Assembly (NCBI RefSeq): GCF_900110755.1
Contig: NZ_FOFF01000019.1
Coordinates: forward strand, 1 to 64,000
DNA from: Streptomyces sp. yr375
GTDB lineage: Bacteria > Actinomycetota > Actinomycetes > Streptomycetales > Streptomycetaceae
Length of the DNA: 64,000 bases
Reading direction: 5' to 3'
Shown: positions 46,989-55,094 of the stretch, in pieces
Layout of the letters: every line of letters begins with the position of its first letter
Numbering within the stretch: the first letter of the stretch is position 1
Translations under genes and position numbers: made by a program
Notes under the pieces: generated by a model
Databases searched by the model: none
What the model saw: only the letters and a program-made list of their open reading frames with translations
What the model was told of the DNA's origin: nothing

Positions 46989-48105
46989 CAGCAGGGAAGG
47001 CCGCGCGGGCGGACTCCACGGCGGCTGCCGAGAGGTAGACGGTGAGCGGCGCGTCCGGGCGCAGGAGTTTCGTGCCCACCCAGTGGAACGGGTTCTGCGG
47101 GGCTCCCGCCGGCGCGGTCTCGGCGTACTGGGCGACCAGGCGCTCCAGCCGCCGGAACAGGTCCGGTGCGAGGGCGGCCCGCAGCCGGGCGGTGATGTCC
47201 GTCCGGCTCGGGGCGTACCGGTTGCTGGGGAGGTACAGCGTGGCGTCGTCGGGGCGGTCGGGCCGGCGGGAGGTCATGCTCCAGCACAGGGTGGGCCGGG
47301 GCCCGTCGGCCGCCAGCGCCGCCGATCCGGCGACGGCCATGCGCGTGACGAAGTCCGCCGCCGTGCGGCCCGCCGTGTCCGACAACACGGCGGCCCGCGC
47401 GGCGAGTTCGGCGCCGGAGCGTTCGTGGACCGTGGTGTAGAACTTGCTCCGGGCGTCGGCGGAGTCCTGGAGGTCGACGGCGAACACCGCCGGCATGAGC
47501 GCGGCGACGCCCGCCGGGTCGTGCCGGCCCACCCAGGTCCACGCGGGCCCGTGGCCCAGCCGGTGCAGGGCGTCCCCGAGCAGCTCCCGGTGGTGTCCGG
47601 TACCGGCCGCGAAGGTGTCGAAGTAGACCTTGACGCGGGCGATCCCGTACGGACCGGCGGTCGCCGCCAGACACGTCCCGAACGACGCCTGCGGGCTGCG
47701 GGGCCGGAACAGGTCGCCGAGGTCACGGGCGCGGCGGAGGTGGGCCAGGCCGCGCCGTTCGAGGTCCGCGAGGGTGCGCCGGCCCGCGTCCCAGCTCGCC
47801 TGCGCGGACGTCGCGCCCGTCGCGGCCAGCGGCCGGTAGAAGAGGCGGACCTCGACGCGGTCGCCGTCCAGCACGAGCGAGTACTCGAACGGGGCCGGGG
47901 CGGCGGGCTGTTCGGGCTTGGCGGGGTCGCGCGTGGTGCGGTGGCCCCAGTCGCCGAAGAGCACCGACACGGTGTCCTCGGCCGACGCGTGGAAGGCGGG
48001 GCCCAGTTCGAGGACGTCCCCGAGGTGTCTGAGGCCGTCGACGGCCAGGCGCGCGTAACCGCGCGCGGCCCGGGTGTCCGCAGGGGTGTGCGCCGCCGTC
48101 GTCAT
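46978..48105 (-). CDS. DMATS-type aromatic prenyltransferase, last gene of the lasso operon
   Basis: 375 residues from the ATG at 48105, overlapping the oxygenase stop by four bases (ATGA). Features of indole/aromatic (ABBA-fold, tryptophan dimethylallyltransferase-like) enzymes: EYSLVLDGDRVEVRLFYRPL, YGIARVKVYFDTFAAG, ATLYLPSNRYAPSRTDI and the closing WVGTKLLRPDAPLTVYLSA, with Arg/Lys/Tyr positions expected to hold a prenyl diphosphate. No DDxxD motif, as expected for this class. Family chemistry: prenyl transfer to an electron-rich ring, often Trp or Tyr. The precursor core in the same operon has two Trp and one Tyr, so peptide prenylation is the simplest inference. A standalone small-molecule role cannot be excluded. 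Confidence 0.75.
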   Translation of the reverse strand: MTTAAHTPADTRAARGYARLAVDGLRHLGDVLELGPAFHASAEDTVSVLFGDWGHRTTRDPAKPEQPAAPAPFEYSLVLDGDRVEVRLFYRPLAATGATSAQASWDAGRRTLADLERRGLAHLRRARDLGDLFRPRSPQASFGTCLAATAGPYGIARVKVYFDTFAAGTGHHRELLGDALHRLGHGPAWTWVGRHDPAGVAALMPAVFAVDLQDSADARSKFYTTVHERSGAELAARAAVLSDTAGRTAADFVTRMAVAGSAALAADGPRPTLCWSMTSRRPDRPDDATLYLPSNRYAPSRTDITARLRAALAPDLFRRLERLVAQYAETAPAGAPQNPFHWVGTKLLRPDAPLTVYLSAAAVESARAAFPAATP

Positions 48106-49019
48106 GAGGCCGTGTCCGCCGTGTCCGCCGTGTCCGTCGGCAGGTAGGGCTCGACGTCGATGCCCGGGTACATCTCCGCCAGGTGTTTGACGGTCTCCTC
48201 GGTCCAGTAGTCGTCGCCGGGAGGCGGGAAGCCCAGCAAGTGCCGCTGGTGCGGCTCCAGTTCGATCATCAGGTCGCGGAAGGTGCCCCAGTCGGGGTGC
48301 GCCGGACGCAGCGACCACAGGTGCTTGTCCGTCCAACGGGCCTGCGCGCCATGGATGTTGAAGAACAGGGCGAGACGGCGGCCGAGTTGGGCGTGGTAGG
48401 CGGAGCCGCGGTGGACGATGTCGCCCACGAACAGCAGCAGCGAGCCCTTGGCGGCCACCACGGGCCGCTCCCGCTCGTAGAGTTCGGGGTACGACTCCTT
48501 GGTGTACGCCCCCGTCCCCTCGGCGGTGAGCAGCGGCAGGCCGAGGTGCGCGGCGCGGTCGACGACGTAGGTCGGGGCGGTGTCCTCCGTCACGTCGGTC
48601 AGGTAGAGGATCCCGTACACCCGCTGGTAGACGCCGTCGGCGCGGGGATGCACCAGACTGCTCGCCGCCCAGGCGTCGTTGTGCAGCCGCTGGTCCGTGC
48701 TCTCCCCGTACGCCGTTCCGTACTTGGCCTGGATGAACGCGCTGGTCATCCGTAGGTCGGAGGTGCCCAGCAGCTCCTCGACGACGCCGATCACGCGGGG
48801 GTCGAGGGGGTGCCGGTTCAGGGCGTTGGCGGTGAAGGGGAACGGGACGGCGTGCTTGAGGGCGGCCACGTCCTGCGCGCTGCTGCCGTCGGCCTCGGGG
48901 TCGGGGAAGTACGTCTCGATCGCCGCGACGGCCTCCGTCAGGGCGGTGCCCGTCAGGAAGTCGGGGACGAGCGCGTAGCCCTTCGTCGCCAGCTCCGCCG
49001 CGATGCTCTTGGGGTCCAT
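48102..49019 (-). CDS. Phytanoyl-CoA dioxygenase-like Fe(II)/2-oxoglutarate oxygenase
   Basis: 305 residues from the ATG at 49019, two bases after the B2 stop. PhyH-type double-stranded beta-helix: metal facial triad HND (in QRLHNDAWAA) and the distal His in GDIVHRGSAYHAQ, with the 2-oxoglutarate-binding Arg in LGRRLALFFNIHG. The C-terminal part (WTDKHLWSLRPAHPDWG) is not part of the core fold. Likely hydroxylates a side chain of the lasso peptide or its precursor; one characterised lasso cluster uses a related oxygenase to hydroxylate Asp. The C-terminus has a DTADTADTAS repeat of three-residue units. Confidence 0.85.
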   Translation of the reverse strand: MDPKSIAAELATKGYALVPDFLTGTALTEAVAAIETYFPDPEADGSSAQDVAALKHAVPFPFTANALNRHPLDPRVIGVVEELLGTSDLRMTSAFIQAKYGTAYGESTDQRLHNDAWAASSLVHPRADGVYQRVYGILYLTDVTEDTAPTYVVDRAAHLGLPLLTAEGTGAYTKESYPELYERERPVVAAKGSLLLFVGDIVHRGSAYHAQLGRRLALFFNIHGAQARWTDKHLWSLRPAHPDWGTFRDLMIELEPHQRHLLGFPPPGDDYWTEETVKHLAEMYPGIDVEPYLPTDTADTADTAS

Positions 49020-49021
49020 GG

Positions 49022-49459
49022 TCACTTTCCCTTCCCGGTGGGGTGGTGGGGGCAGGCGATGACGATGTTCTTGCGGAAGGCGTCCAGCCGGAGCGATTCG
49101 CCGACGGGCTTGCCGTCGACCTCGACCCAGGCGTGCGCCGCGAACGGCACGAGGCAGACGCCGGACACCCAGTCGGGCCAACTGCCGTGCAGCCGGGCCA
49201 GGATGGCCGTCGCGACCGACCGTTCCAGGCAGTACTGGCCGGCGGCCCGGCGGCTGACGGACACGATGTCGTCGCGTGCCCGCAGGGCCTCGGCGTGGGT
49301 GGCGGGCCGCGCGCCCCGGGCCAGCCGGCGCAGCGCCCGCTCCATCGTGTGCGGGCTGCGGGAGCCGAGGAGCCGGCCGGCGGCGACGGCCAGCAGCGGG
49401 AGCGGCCTGCGGTGCAGCGGCAGCGGGGTGCGCGGCTCCAGCGTCATGGGCAGTGTCAT
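49022..49459 (-). CDS. Lasso peptide leader protease B2
   Basis: 145 residues. Transglutaminase-like fold of B2 proteins: catalytic Cys in GQYCLERSVATAILARL (about residue 78), His in FAAHAWVEVDG and Asp in the same block, with the C-terminus SLRLDAFRKNIVIAC. Removes the leader after B1 delivers the precursor. Starts one base after the B1 stop (TGA-C-ATG); a second ATG four codons on is possible. The separate B1 and B2 genes are the actinobacterial arrangement. Confidence 0.92.
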   Translation of the reverse strand: MTLPMTLEPRTPLPLHRRPLPLLAVAAGRLLGSRSPHTMERALRRLARGARPATHAEALRARDDIVSVSRRAAGQYCLERSVATAILARLHGSWPDWVSGVCLVPFAAHAWVEVDGKPVGESLRLDAFRKNIVIACPHHPTGKGK

Positions 49460-49460
49460 G

Positions 49461-49757
49461 TCAGATCAGCACTCCGGAGTTCCGCATGGTGGCGATGACC
49501 TTCTGGACGTCGTCCGGGATCCGGTCCGCCGCGCCCGGATGGCGGGCCTGGAGGGCGCTCACGATCGCCTCCGGGGACTGCCCGGCGCGGAGCAGCTCGA
49601 AGACCGTGACGGCCATCGGGTTGAGCCGGAAGTAGGTGCCGGACTTCTTGTTCAGCAGCACGGCCCCGGCCATGTCGTCGGCGTCCTGGTTCTGGTTCTG
49701 GTTCGGGTTCTCGTGCTCGTCCTTGGTGAGGACCACGTGGGGAGAGATTCTGAGCAT
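49461..49757 (-). CDS. Lasso peptide leader-binding protein B1 (RRE, PqqD-like)
   Basis: 98 residues; the only ORF start with a match to family length is the ATG at 49757, two bases after the cyclase stop. PqqD-like winged helix: SPHVVLTKD, then GAVLLNKKSGTYFRLNPMAVTVFELL and the C-terminal helices. The recognition element binds the precursor leader (YxxP...L...G.F). An insertion NPNQNQNQDADD between the first two strands comes from an imperfect hexanucleotide repeat and is unusual; it may be harmless loop expansion. Confidence 0.92.
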   Translation of the reverse strand: MLRISPHVVLTKDEHENPNQNQNQDADDMAGAVLLNKKSGTYFRLNPMAVTVFELLRAGQSPEAIVSALQARHPGAADRIPDDVQKVIATMRNSGVLI

Positions 49758-49759
49758 GG

Positions 49760-51634
49760 TCAGGCCAGCCGTCCGTTCGTGAGGCGTCGGTCGGTGGTGC
49801 GGTCGGCGACGGCGCGCATCCAGGTCTCCGCGGCGACGGTCAGTTCCAGGGCGTTCGTCTCGTACTCGGGGCGCATGGTGTCCCGGAGCGTCGAGCGGAG
49901 CCGGTCGATGTCCACCAGGCCGTGTGCGGCGAGCAGGGAGTCCTCGAACAGGCCGAGGAGGGCTTTGCGGTTGCGGGCCAGGCCGCGGTGCACCGACATG
50001 CTGAACTCGCCCTTGGTGGAGCGGGAGAGCGCGGTCTTCGACGCGTCCGCGCGCATCGCGGCCCTCAGCGCCGGTTTGAAGCCGCGGCCCGGCTGCGCCT
50101 CGGTGCGGGAGATCGCCAGCGCGGCTTCGAGGACGTGGTCGTCCATGTAGGGCAGCGACAGCAGGATGCCCTGGTGCTGCATGAGCGCGCGCAGCGGGCC
50201 GAGCCGCTGGCCGCCGATGCGGTGCCCCGCGATGGAGGTGTGCACCGAGCGGGTGGCGGCCTGCGGGGTGCGGCCGGAGTCGGCGGCGTGCGCCAGCGAG
50301 CGGATCGCCTCGACGCCGGCGGGCGTGGTCCAGGGTGTCGTGCGCAGGCGCGGCCCCCAGCCGACGGTCGGGCCGGTGGTGTCCGGGCGCGGCAGGTGCA
50401 GGCCGCGCACCTGCTCCTCGAACCAGCCCGCGTACGACTGCTGCCGGGCCAGCGCGCGCACCACGGACGGCAGCGGCCAGCGGCGCAGCCGGGCCAGGTC
50501 GCGGATGCCGCGGACCGCTTTGAGCGGGGAGGTGGCGTACAGGTCGCTGAAGTAGGAGGGCGCCACCGTGAACAGTTCGTCGCCGCCGAAGCCGCCGAGG
50601 TGCACGGTGGCCCCGGTGGCCGCGAAGATCCGCGACATGGCGATCTTCCGGGTGCGGTTTCGGATCAGGGTGTACGGCTCGCCGAGCCCGTACGGCACCG
50701 ACCGGACCAGCCCCTCGGCGGGGTCCCAGATGCCGTCGTAGGGGCCGGGCACGTCCTCGGGGCGCAGCACCGTCAGGTCCTTGGCCCGGCCCATCTCCTG
50801 CGCGGCGAGGACCGCCCAGCGGGCGTCGTCGTGGTTGGGGTCGACGGTCTGCTCGACGAAGGAGCGGAAGGCCGCGCCCTGTTCGGCGAGCAGGAAGCAG
50901 AGCGACGTGGAGTCCATGCCGCCGGACAGGTCTGCCGACAGGCCGTCCGCCGTGGCGACCCGGACGGCCACCGCCGCGTCCAGCGCGGCCCGCAGGCGCG
51001 GCGCGCCGTCGTGGATCGACAGGTCCGAGGGCGGCGGCGACCACCAGGTGGAGCGCTCGACGCGGTCGCCGGTCACCCGCAGCCACTGGTCGGCGGGGAG
51101 CCGGCGGACGCCGGTCCAGTAGGTGCCCTCGGTCAGCCCGTAGTCGAAGCCCGGGTGGACCATGCCCCAGGCGGCCATCTCGACGCGCGGGGCGGCGCCC
51201 GTCAGCCGGGCCAGGAACTCGACCGAGTCGGACACCGCGTAGCCGCCGGTGTCCGCGCGCCGGGCGTAGTACACCTGGCGCAGACCGGACGCGCTGCCCT
51301 GCACGTACAGCGAGCGGCCGTCCGTATACAGGAGGTGGAAGCTGCCCGCGAGGGCGTGCGCGGCGGCCAGCAGGCCGTCGACGTCGTCGTACCGGTCGAG
51401 GAGACGTGCCAGGCGCCTCGCATCGGCGTCCGTCTCGCCGAAGAGCGCGAGACGCCTGGCACCGGCTTCCGCAACGATCAGGCGGGAATGCGAGACGTCT
51501 GCGACGACCCAGGTCCGGCCTGACGCATAACTCAGGGTCGAGTTGTGCGGTGCGGTATCGTCGGCCATTTCGGGGATACTCGGGAATACGTCATCGACGT
51601 CTTCCGGAAAAGCGGCGAACCATGACGCACCCAT
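49760..51634 (-). CDS. Lasso peptide cyclase C (asparagine-synthetase-like)
   Basis: 624 residues from the ATG at 51634, with GGGGGAG three bases ahead. N-terminal glutamine-amidotransferase-like domain without a catalytic Cys2, then the ATP-pyrophosphatase domain with PP-loop LSADLSGGMDSTSLCFLL (about 235-250) and the FGGDELFT block. Adenylates the ring Asp/Glu and closes the isopeptide bond with the N-terminal amine of the core. Second gene of the operon, 37 bases after the precursor. Confidence 0.93.
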   Translation of the reverse strand: MGASWFAAFPEDVDDVFPSIPEMADDTAPHNSTLSYASGRTWVVADVSHSRLIVAEAGARRLALFGETDADARRLARLLDRYDDVDGLLAAAHALAGSFHLLYTDGRSLYVQGSASGLRQVYYARRADTGGYAVSDSVEFLARLTGAAPRVEMAAWGMVHPGFDYGLTEGTYWTGVRRLPADQWLRVTGDRVERSTWWSPPPSDLSIHDGAPRLRAALDAAVAVRVATADGLSADLSGGMDSTSLCFLLAEQGAAFRSFVEQTVDPNHDDARWAVLAAQEMGRAKDLTVLRPEDVPGPYDGIWDPAEGLVRSVPYGLGEPYTLIRNRTRKIAMSRIFAATGATVHLGGFGGDELFTVAPSYFSDLYATSPLKAVRGIRDLARLRRWPLPSVVRALARQQSYAGWFEEQVRGLHLPRPDTTGPTVGWGPRLRTTPWTTPAGVEAIRSLAHAADSGRTPQAATRSVHTSIAGHRIGGQRLGPLRALMQHQGILLSLPYMDDHVLEAALAISRTEAQPGRGFKPALRAAMRADASKTALSRSTKGEFSMSVHRGLARNRKALLGLFEDSLLAAHGLVDIDRLRSTLRDTMRPEYETNALELTVAAETWMRAVADRTTDRRLTNGRLA

Positions 51635-51671
51635 GAACTCCCCCTTCCTGACCGAATGACATGCGCCGTTA

Positions 51672-51794
51672 TCAGATGATGGCTACGCCCTCACCGTCGT
51701 TGCTGGCCCAGCCGTACCACATGGTGAGCTCGGAGAACTCGCCGACGGGCAGCATCTCGGGCGCCTCGTATTCCGTGATTTCGTTCTCGATCAT
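51672..51794 (-). CDS. Lasso peptide precursor A, 40 residues
   Basis: ATG at 51794 with AGGAG about seven bases ahead (AAAGGAGTGAGAAACATG). Leader contains the B1 recognition pattern YxxPxLxxxGxF in YEAPEMLPVGEFSELTM; Thr sits at the conserved -2 position. Cleavage after Met25 gives the core WYGWASNDGEGVAII. Asp8 is the only acidic residue at position 7-9, so the ring is predicted as Trp1-Asp8, with a seven-residue loop and tail. Trp as residue 1 is uncommon (Gly is the usual first residue). The tail lacks bulky aromatic plugs, so threading may depend on Ile14/Ile15 or on a modification. First gene of the operon. Confidence 0.93.
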   Translation of the reverse strand: MIENEITEYEAPEMLPVGEFSELTMWYGWASNDGEGVAII

Positions 51795-51917
51795 GTTTCT
51801 CACTCCTTTGATCGTTGGGTCGAAAGGAACCCTAACCACAGGTCCGTGTGGGGCACAAGGATGTCTCCCGAGGGCGTCCGGAACTTATTGCTCCACTTTT
51901 GGGCAATTAAAGACATG
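51795..51917 (-). promoter_or_regulatory. Promoter region of the lasso operon
   Basis: The minus strand between the ctaA terminator and the precursor carries TTGTGC, 17 bases, then TTAGGG, about 35 bases before the start: a weak housekeeping-type promoter candidate. No clear operator was found and no regulator gene adjoins the operon. Confidence 0.35.
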
Positions 51918-51965
51918 ACAAAGAAAGAAAGGTGGTGTCCGCCTCTTGCGAGGCGATCACCACCT
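51918..51965 (-). terminator. Terminator after ctaA, separating it from the lasso operon
   Basis: On the minus strand AGGTGGTG...GCCTC-gcaa-GAGGC...CACCACCT forms a long two-part stem (51930-51965) followed by TTCTTTCTTT. This is a textbook intrinsic terminator, rare in such GC-rich DNA, and shows that ctaA and the lasso genes are separate transcripts. Confidence 0.88.
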
Positions 51966-51986
51966 GGGTCTTCGATTTCCGGGACG

Positions 51987-52997
51987 TTACCGGGCGGACG
52001 TCGTGTCGGCGGGCAGGGGCTGCGGTTCGGCCCGGTCGGGCGGTGACGGTTGGCGTGAAGTCGACGCCGTTACCGTGAGGTACACCTGGAGCGCGCCGGT
52101 CCACACGAGCGCCGATCCCAGGAGGTGCAGGACGACGGCGAGCGCCGGCAGGCCGGTCAGCGACTGCACCAGACCGACGGCGCCCTGCGCCAGTACGGCC
52201 GCCAGGAAGAACACCGTCTTACGGCGGGCCGCGGCGAAGCCGTCGCGCGGCAGGGCGTACAGCAGGAAGCCCGCGCCCGCCATGACGGCGGCGGCCAGCA
52301 GCCCGTGGACGGTCGTCACCAGCGTCCAGTTCAGCGGCATGCGGGGGACGTCGGAGGAGTCGCCCGCGTGCGGCCCCGACCCGGTGGCGAGGGTGCCCAC
52401 CACCAGCAGCAACGCGTTCACGGCGAGCAGGGACACCGAGACGGTACGGCAGGCCGGCGGCAGCGCCACAGTCGTGGCCGGCGGCAGTGGTACGGCCGTG
52501 GCCGGCTCGCTCTCGCCGCCGTGGTGCCGAGCCTCGTACCAGGTGATGACCGCCGCTGTGAGCAGCAGCATCGCGGCCAGGAAGTGCGCCGCGACGATGT
52601 ACGGGCTCAGCCGCATCCAGACGGTGACGCCGCCCACCACCGCGTTCAGCACGACGACCCAGAACTGCGCCCACGCCCAGCGCAGCACCCGCGGCATCGG
52701 CGTGCGCTGGATCCGGGCCGTGATGATGACCCAGCCCACGACGGCGCACAGCGCCCCGGTGAGCAGCCGGTTGCCGAACTCGATCGCGCCGTGCAGCCCC
52801 ATCTCCGCCGTGGGCGCCAGCGTGCTGTCCGTGCACGTGGGCCACTCCGGGCAGCCCAGGCCCGAGCCCGTGACGCGGACGATGCCGCCGGTGACGACGA
52901 TGGCGATGGCGGCCACGACCGAGGCCAGCGCCGCCCGTTGGACGCTGCGCGGCCCGAGCGAGTACCGGCCCGCCAGCCAGGAGAGAGGTGTGCGCAC
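51987..52997 (-). CDS. ctaA: Heme A synthase CtaA (COX15)
   Basis: 336 residues from a GTG at 52997 (GGAAGGGA ahead). Eight membrane helices; heme-ligand His residues in GLHGAIEFGNRLLTG, VAAHFLAAML, TVHGLLAAAV and VLHLLGSALVW; the Cys pair GCPEWPTC in the first external loop. Converts heme O to heme A for cytochrome aa3. The housekeeping copy in streptomycetes normally lies near other oxidase-assembly genes; here it follows a KAS III gene by 114 bases on the same strand. It may be a second copy recruited to this gene set. Confidence 0.92.
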   Translation of the reverse strand: MRTPLSWLAGRYSLGPRSVQRAALASVVAAIAIVVTGGIVRVTGSGLGCPEWPTCTDSTLAPTAEMGLHGAIEFGNRLLTGALCAVVGWVIITARIQRTPMPRVLRWAWAQFWVVVLNAVVGGVTVWMRLSPYIVAAHFLAAMLLLTAAVITWYEARHHGGESEPATAVPLPPATTVALPPACRTVSVSLLAVNALLLVVGTLATGSGPHAGDSSDVPRMPLNWTLVTTVHGLLAAAVMAGAGFLLYALPRDGFAAARRKTVFFLAAVLAQGAVGLVQSLTGLPALAVVLHLLGSALVWTGALQVYLTVTASTSRQPSPPDRAEPQPLPADTTSAR

Positions 52998-53111
52998 GAC
53001 GGTCCCTTCCGTACTCCGGTGGTTCGGGCGCCAGAGTAGGCGGAAAGAGGCGGCGGACGTGCCGATCCGGACAGCGGCCGTGGCCGGACAGTGGTCCGCC
53101 GGGGCCGGCCG

Positions 53112-54164
53112 TCACCCCGCTCCGGGCAGCGCCATGCCCGGGACCTCCGCCGCGACCAGGTCCGCCGGGAGCCGGAAGACGAGTGAGCCGTAGAGGAAAC
53201 CCGCCCCGATCGCGCCGAGCACGATGACGTCGCCGCGCCGGGCCCGGCCCTCGGCGGCCAGCCGCCACAGGGCCGTCAGCGGCGAGGCCGCGGCGGTGTT
53301 GCCCAGGGTGTCGGCGGTGACCGGGACCCGTTCGGGCTCGGCGCCGGCGATCCGCCCGATGTGCCGCACCAGCTTGGCGTTCGCCTGGTGGACGGCGAAC
53401 CCGCTCACCTCGTCGACCGTGACCCCGGCCAGCGACAGCGCCTCGCTCAGCGACTTCGGCACCCGGGTCATCGCCTCCCGCAGCACCACGTTGCCGTCCA
53501 TGAAGATGTACGGCGAGCGCGGGGTGTCGGTCGGCGACGTCGGCACCTCCTGGTCCACCCGCCAGGCCGACGCCATCCGGACGCCGTCCGAGTAGACGTT
53601 GCCGAGGTCGTAGCTGAGCAGGCCGTCCGCGCCGTCCGTCCGGCGCAGCACCACCGCGCCCGCCGCGTCGCCGAAGAAGATCCGGGTCAGGCGGTCCTGC
53701 GGGTCGGTGATGCCCGAGCCGCGCTCGGCGCAGACCACCAGCGCGGTGTCCAGCCCCGGCTCCTGGAGCAGGCAGGACGCCGTGTACATGCCGTACGCGG
53801 ACGAGGCGCACGCGTGCTGGGTGAGGTCGAGGATCCGCGGGGTCTCGATGCCGAGGCGCTCGGCGAGGCTCACGCCCAGCGAGGGCATGATCCAGTCCGG
53901 GCTGGTGCAGGCGACCACCAGGACGTCGATGTCACGGGCGCCGATCTCGGCCGCCGCCATCGCCTTGCGGGCCGACTCGACGGCGAGGTCGAGAACGGTC
54001 TCGTGTGACTGGAGAAACCGCCGCTGAAGAATTCCGGTCTTCTCCTCGATCCACTCCGGCGTGGTGTCCAGGGTTTCGCACAGTTCCGCATTGGTGACGA
54101 CCCTTTCGGGCAATGCCAGCGCGACGCTGCGCGGACTGACCGGTGCGAGTTCCCATTTGGGCAT
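53112..54164 (-). CDS. Beta-ketoacyl-ACP synthase III-like enzyme (first copy)
   Basis: 350 residues from the ATG at 54164 (GGAGG eight bases upstream). KAS III triad: Cys119 in LTQHACASSAYGM, His in FAVHQANAKLVRHI, Asn in ADTLGNTAAAS; FFGDAAGAVVLRR is the usual nucleotide-loop block. Only moderately like housekeeping FabH around the substrate pocket, so it may condense or transfer an unusual acyl starter, or act as an acyltransferase. Follows the two NAT genes on the same strand. Confidence 0.9.
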   Translation of the reverse strand: MPKWELAPVSPRSVALALPERVVTNAELCETLDTTPEWIEEKTGILQRRFLQSHETVLDLAVESARKAMAAAEIGARDIDVLVVACTSPDWIMPSLGVSLAERLGIETPRILDLTQHACASSAYGMYTASCLLQEPGLDTALVVCAERGSGITDPQDRLTRIFFGDAAGAVVLRRTDGADGLLSYDLGNVYSDGVRMASAWRVDQEVPTSPTDTPRSPYIFMDGNVVLREAMTRVPKSLSEALSLAGVTVDEVSGFAVHQANAKLVRHIGRIAGAEPERVPVTADTLGNTAAASPLTALWRLAAEGRARRGDVIVLGAIGAGFLYGSLVFRLPADLVAAEVPGMALPGAG

Positions 54165-54254
54165 GACGAAGTCCTCCACGGGGCCGGGTTCGGGGTGTCG
54201 AGAGTTTTGGGAATGGTGGAAGTGGTGGGAGTGGTGAGGGCGAAAGGGGGGCGC

Positions 54255-55067
54255 CTATTTCTCCTCAAACGCCATGCGTACGGAGGCCCTCAGATACGGG
54301 CTCGGCGTGGGCCGCTTGTCGAGCGTGACGCCGAACCACTTCTCGTACGCCGCCAACACCGCGTCGTCGTCGGCGAGTTTCTCGGTCGCCGTCTCCTTTC
54401 CGCGGGTGACGCTGAGCACGTCGTTCTTGAGCACGACCCAGCCGTCGTCGGTGGGTAGGGAGCAGAACATGTTCTGCAGGAGCATCGAGTCGGGGCTCGT
54501 CCGGTACCAGTGGATGACCTGGTCGAAGTCCGACAGCGACGTCGGATCGTCGTAGAGGCGGTACTGCGGTTTTCCGTCGCGCAGGACGTCGGTGGCCCGC
54601 TCGTCGACCCTCCGGACGCTGAACACGCCGTGCGGATCCGCCTGTGCCTCCGGGGTGTCCAGCGCGATCGGATACCGGCTGCCCCTGCCGAACCCGACGT
54701 CGACGATCCAGCGACGCCCCTCGACCTCGGCGGTGAGCAGCATGTGGTTGTACGGATCGCGCAGCCGGCCGCCGATCCAGACCCGCCCGTGCCGCAACTC
54801 CACGGCGAAGCCCAGGGATTGGAGCAGGAAGAAGAACGAGCTGTTCAGCTCGCCGCAAGCGCCGCCGCGGCGCTGGTGCACGATCTTCTCGACGATCCGT
54901 TCGTCCTTGTAGTAGATCTCCCTGCCGAGGTGGTAGTCGAGGCTCTCGAAGGGCACCGACAGCAGATGCCGCTCATGGAGGTGGCGCAGCGCGGCGAGGT
55001 CGGGCCGCTCGGGCCGGTCGGCCGAGATCCGTTTCAGATAGGCGGCCGTCGTCACTTCGTCCAGCAT
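54255..55067 (-). CDS. Arylamine N-acetyltransferase-type enzyme (first copy)
   Basis: 270 residues. NAT fold with catalytic Cys71 in QRRGGACGELN, His in RDPYNHMLLTA and Asp in WIVDVGFGRGS. In specialised metabolism NAT homologues such as RifF act as amide synthases that release polyketides onto an arylamine. A paralogue (55095-55907) lies 27 bases upstream; the two share the N-terminal helix almost word for word. Co-transcribed with KAS III and the amidohydrolase. Confidence 0.92.
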   Translation of the reverse strand: MLDEVTTAAYLKRISADRPERPDLAALRHLHERHLLSVPFESLDYHLGREIYYKDERIVEKIVHQRRGGACGELNSSFFFLLQSLGFAVELRHGRVWIGGRLRDPYNHMLLTAEVEGRRWIVDVGFGRGSRYPIALDTPEAQADPHGVFSVRRVDERATDVLRDGKPQYRLYDDPTSLSDFDQVIHWYRTSPDSMLLQNMFCSLPTDDGWVVLKNDVLSVTRGKETATEKLADDDAVLAAYEKWFGVTLDKRPTPSPYLRASVRMAFEEK

Positions 55068-55094
55068 GCCGTTTCCCCTGTCGGTCAGTGGCGG

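Noticed and set aside
49461..51086. A 541-codon version of lasso B1 extending over the cyclase
   Set aside because: Upstream of 49757 this is the cyclase gene out of frame. The ATG at 49757 gives normal B1 length and coupling.
51661..51918. An 85-codon plus-strand frame opposite the lasso precursor
   Set aside because: No ribosome site and no recognisable motif. The minus-strand frame has a leader motif and an AGGAG site.
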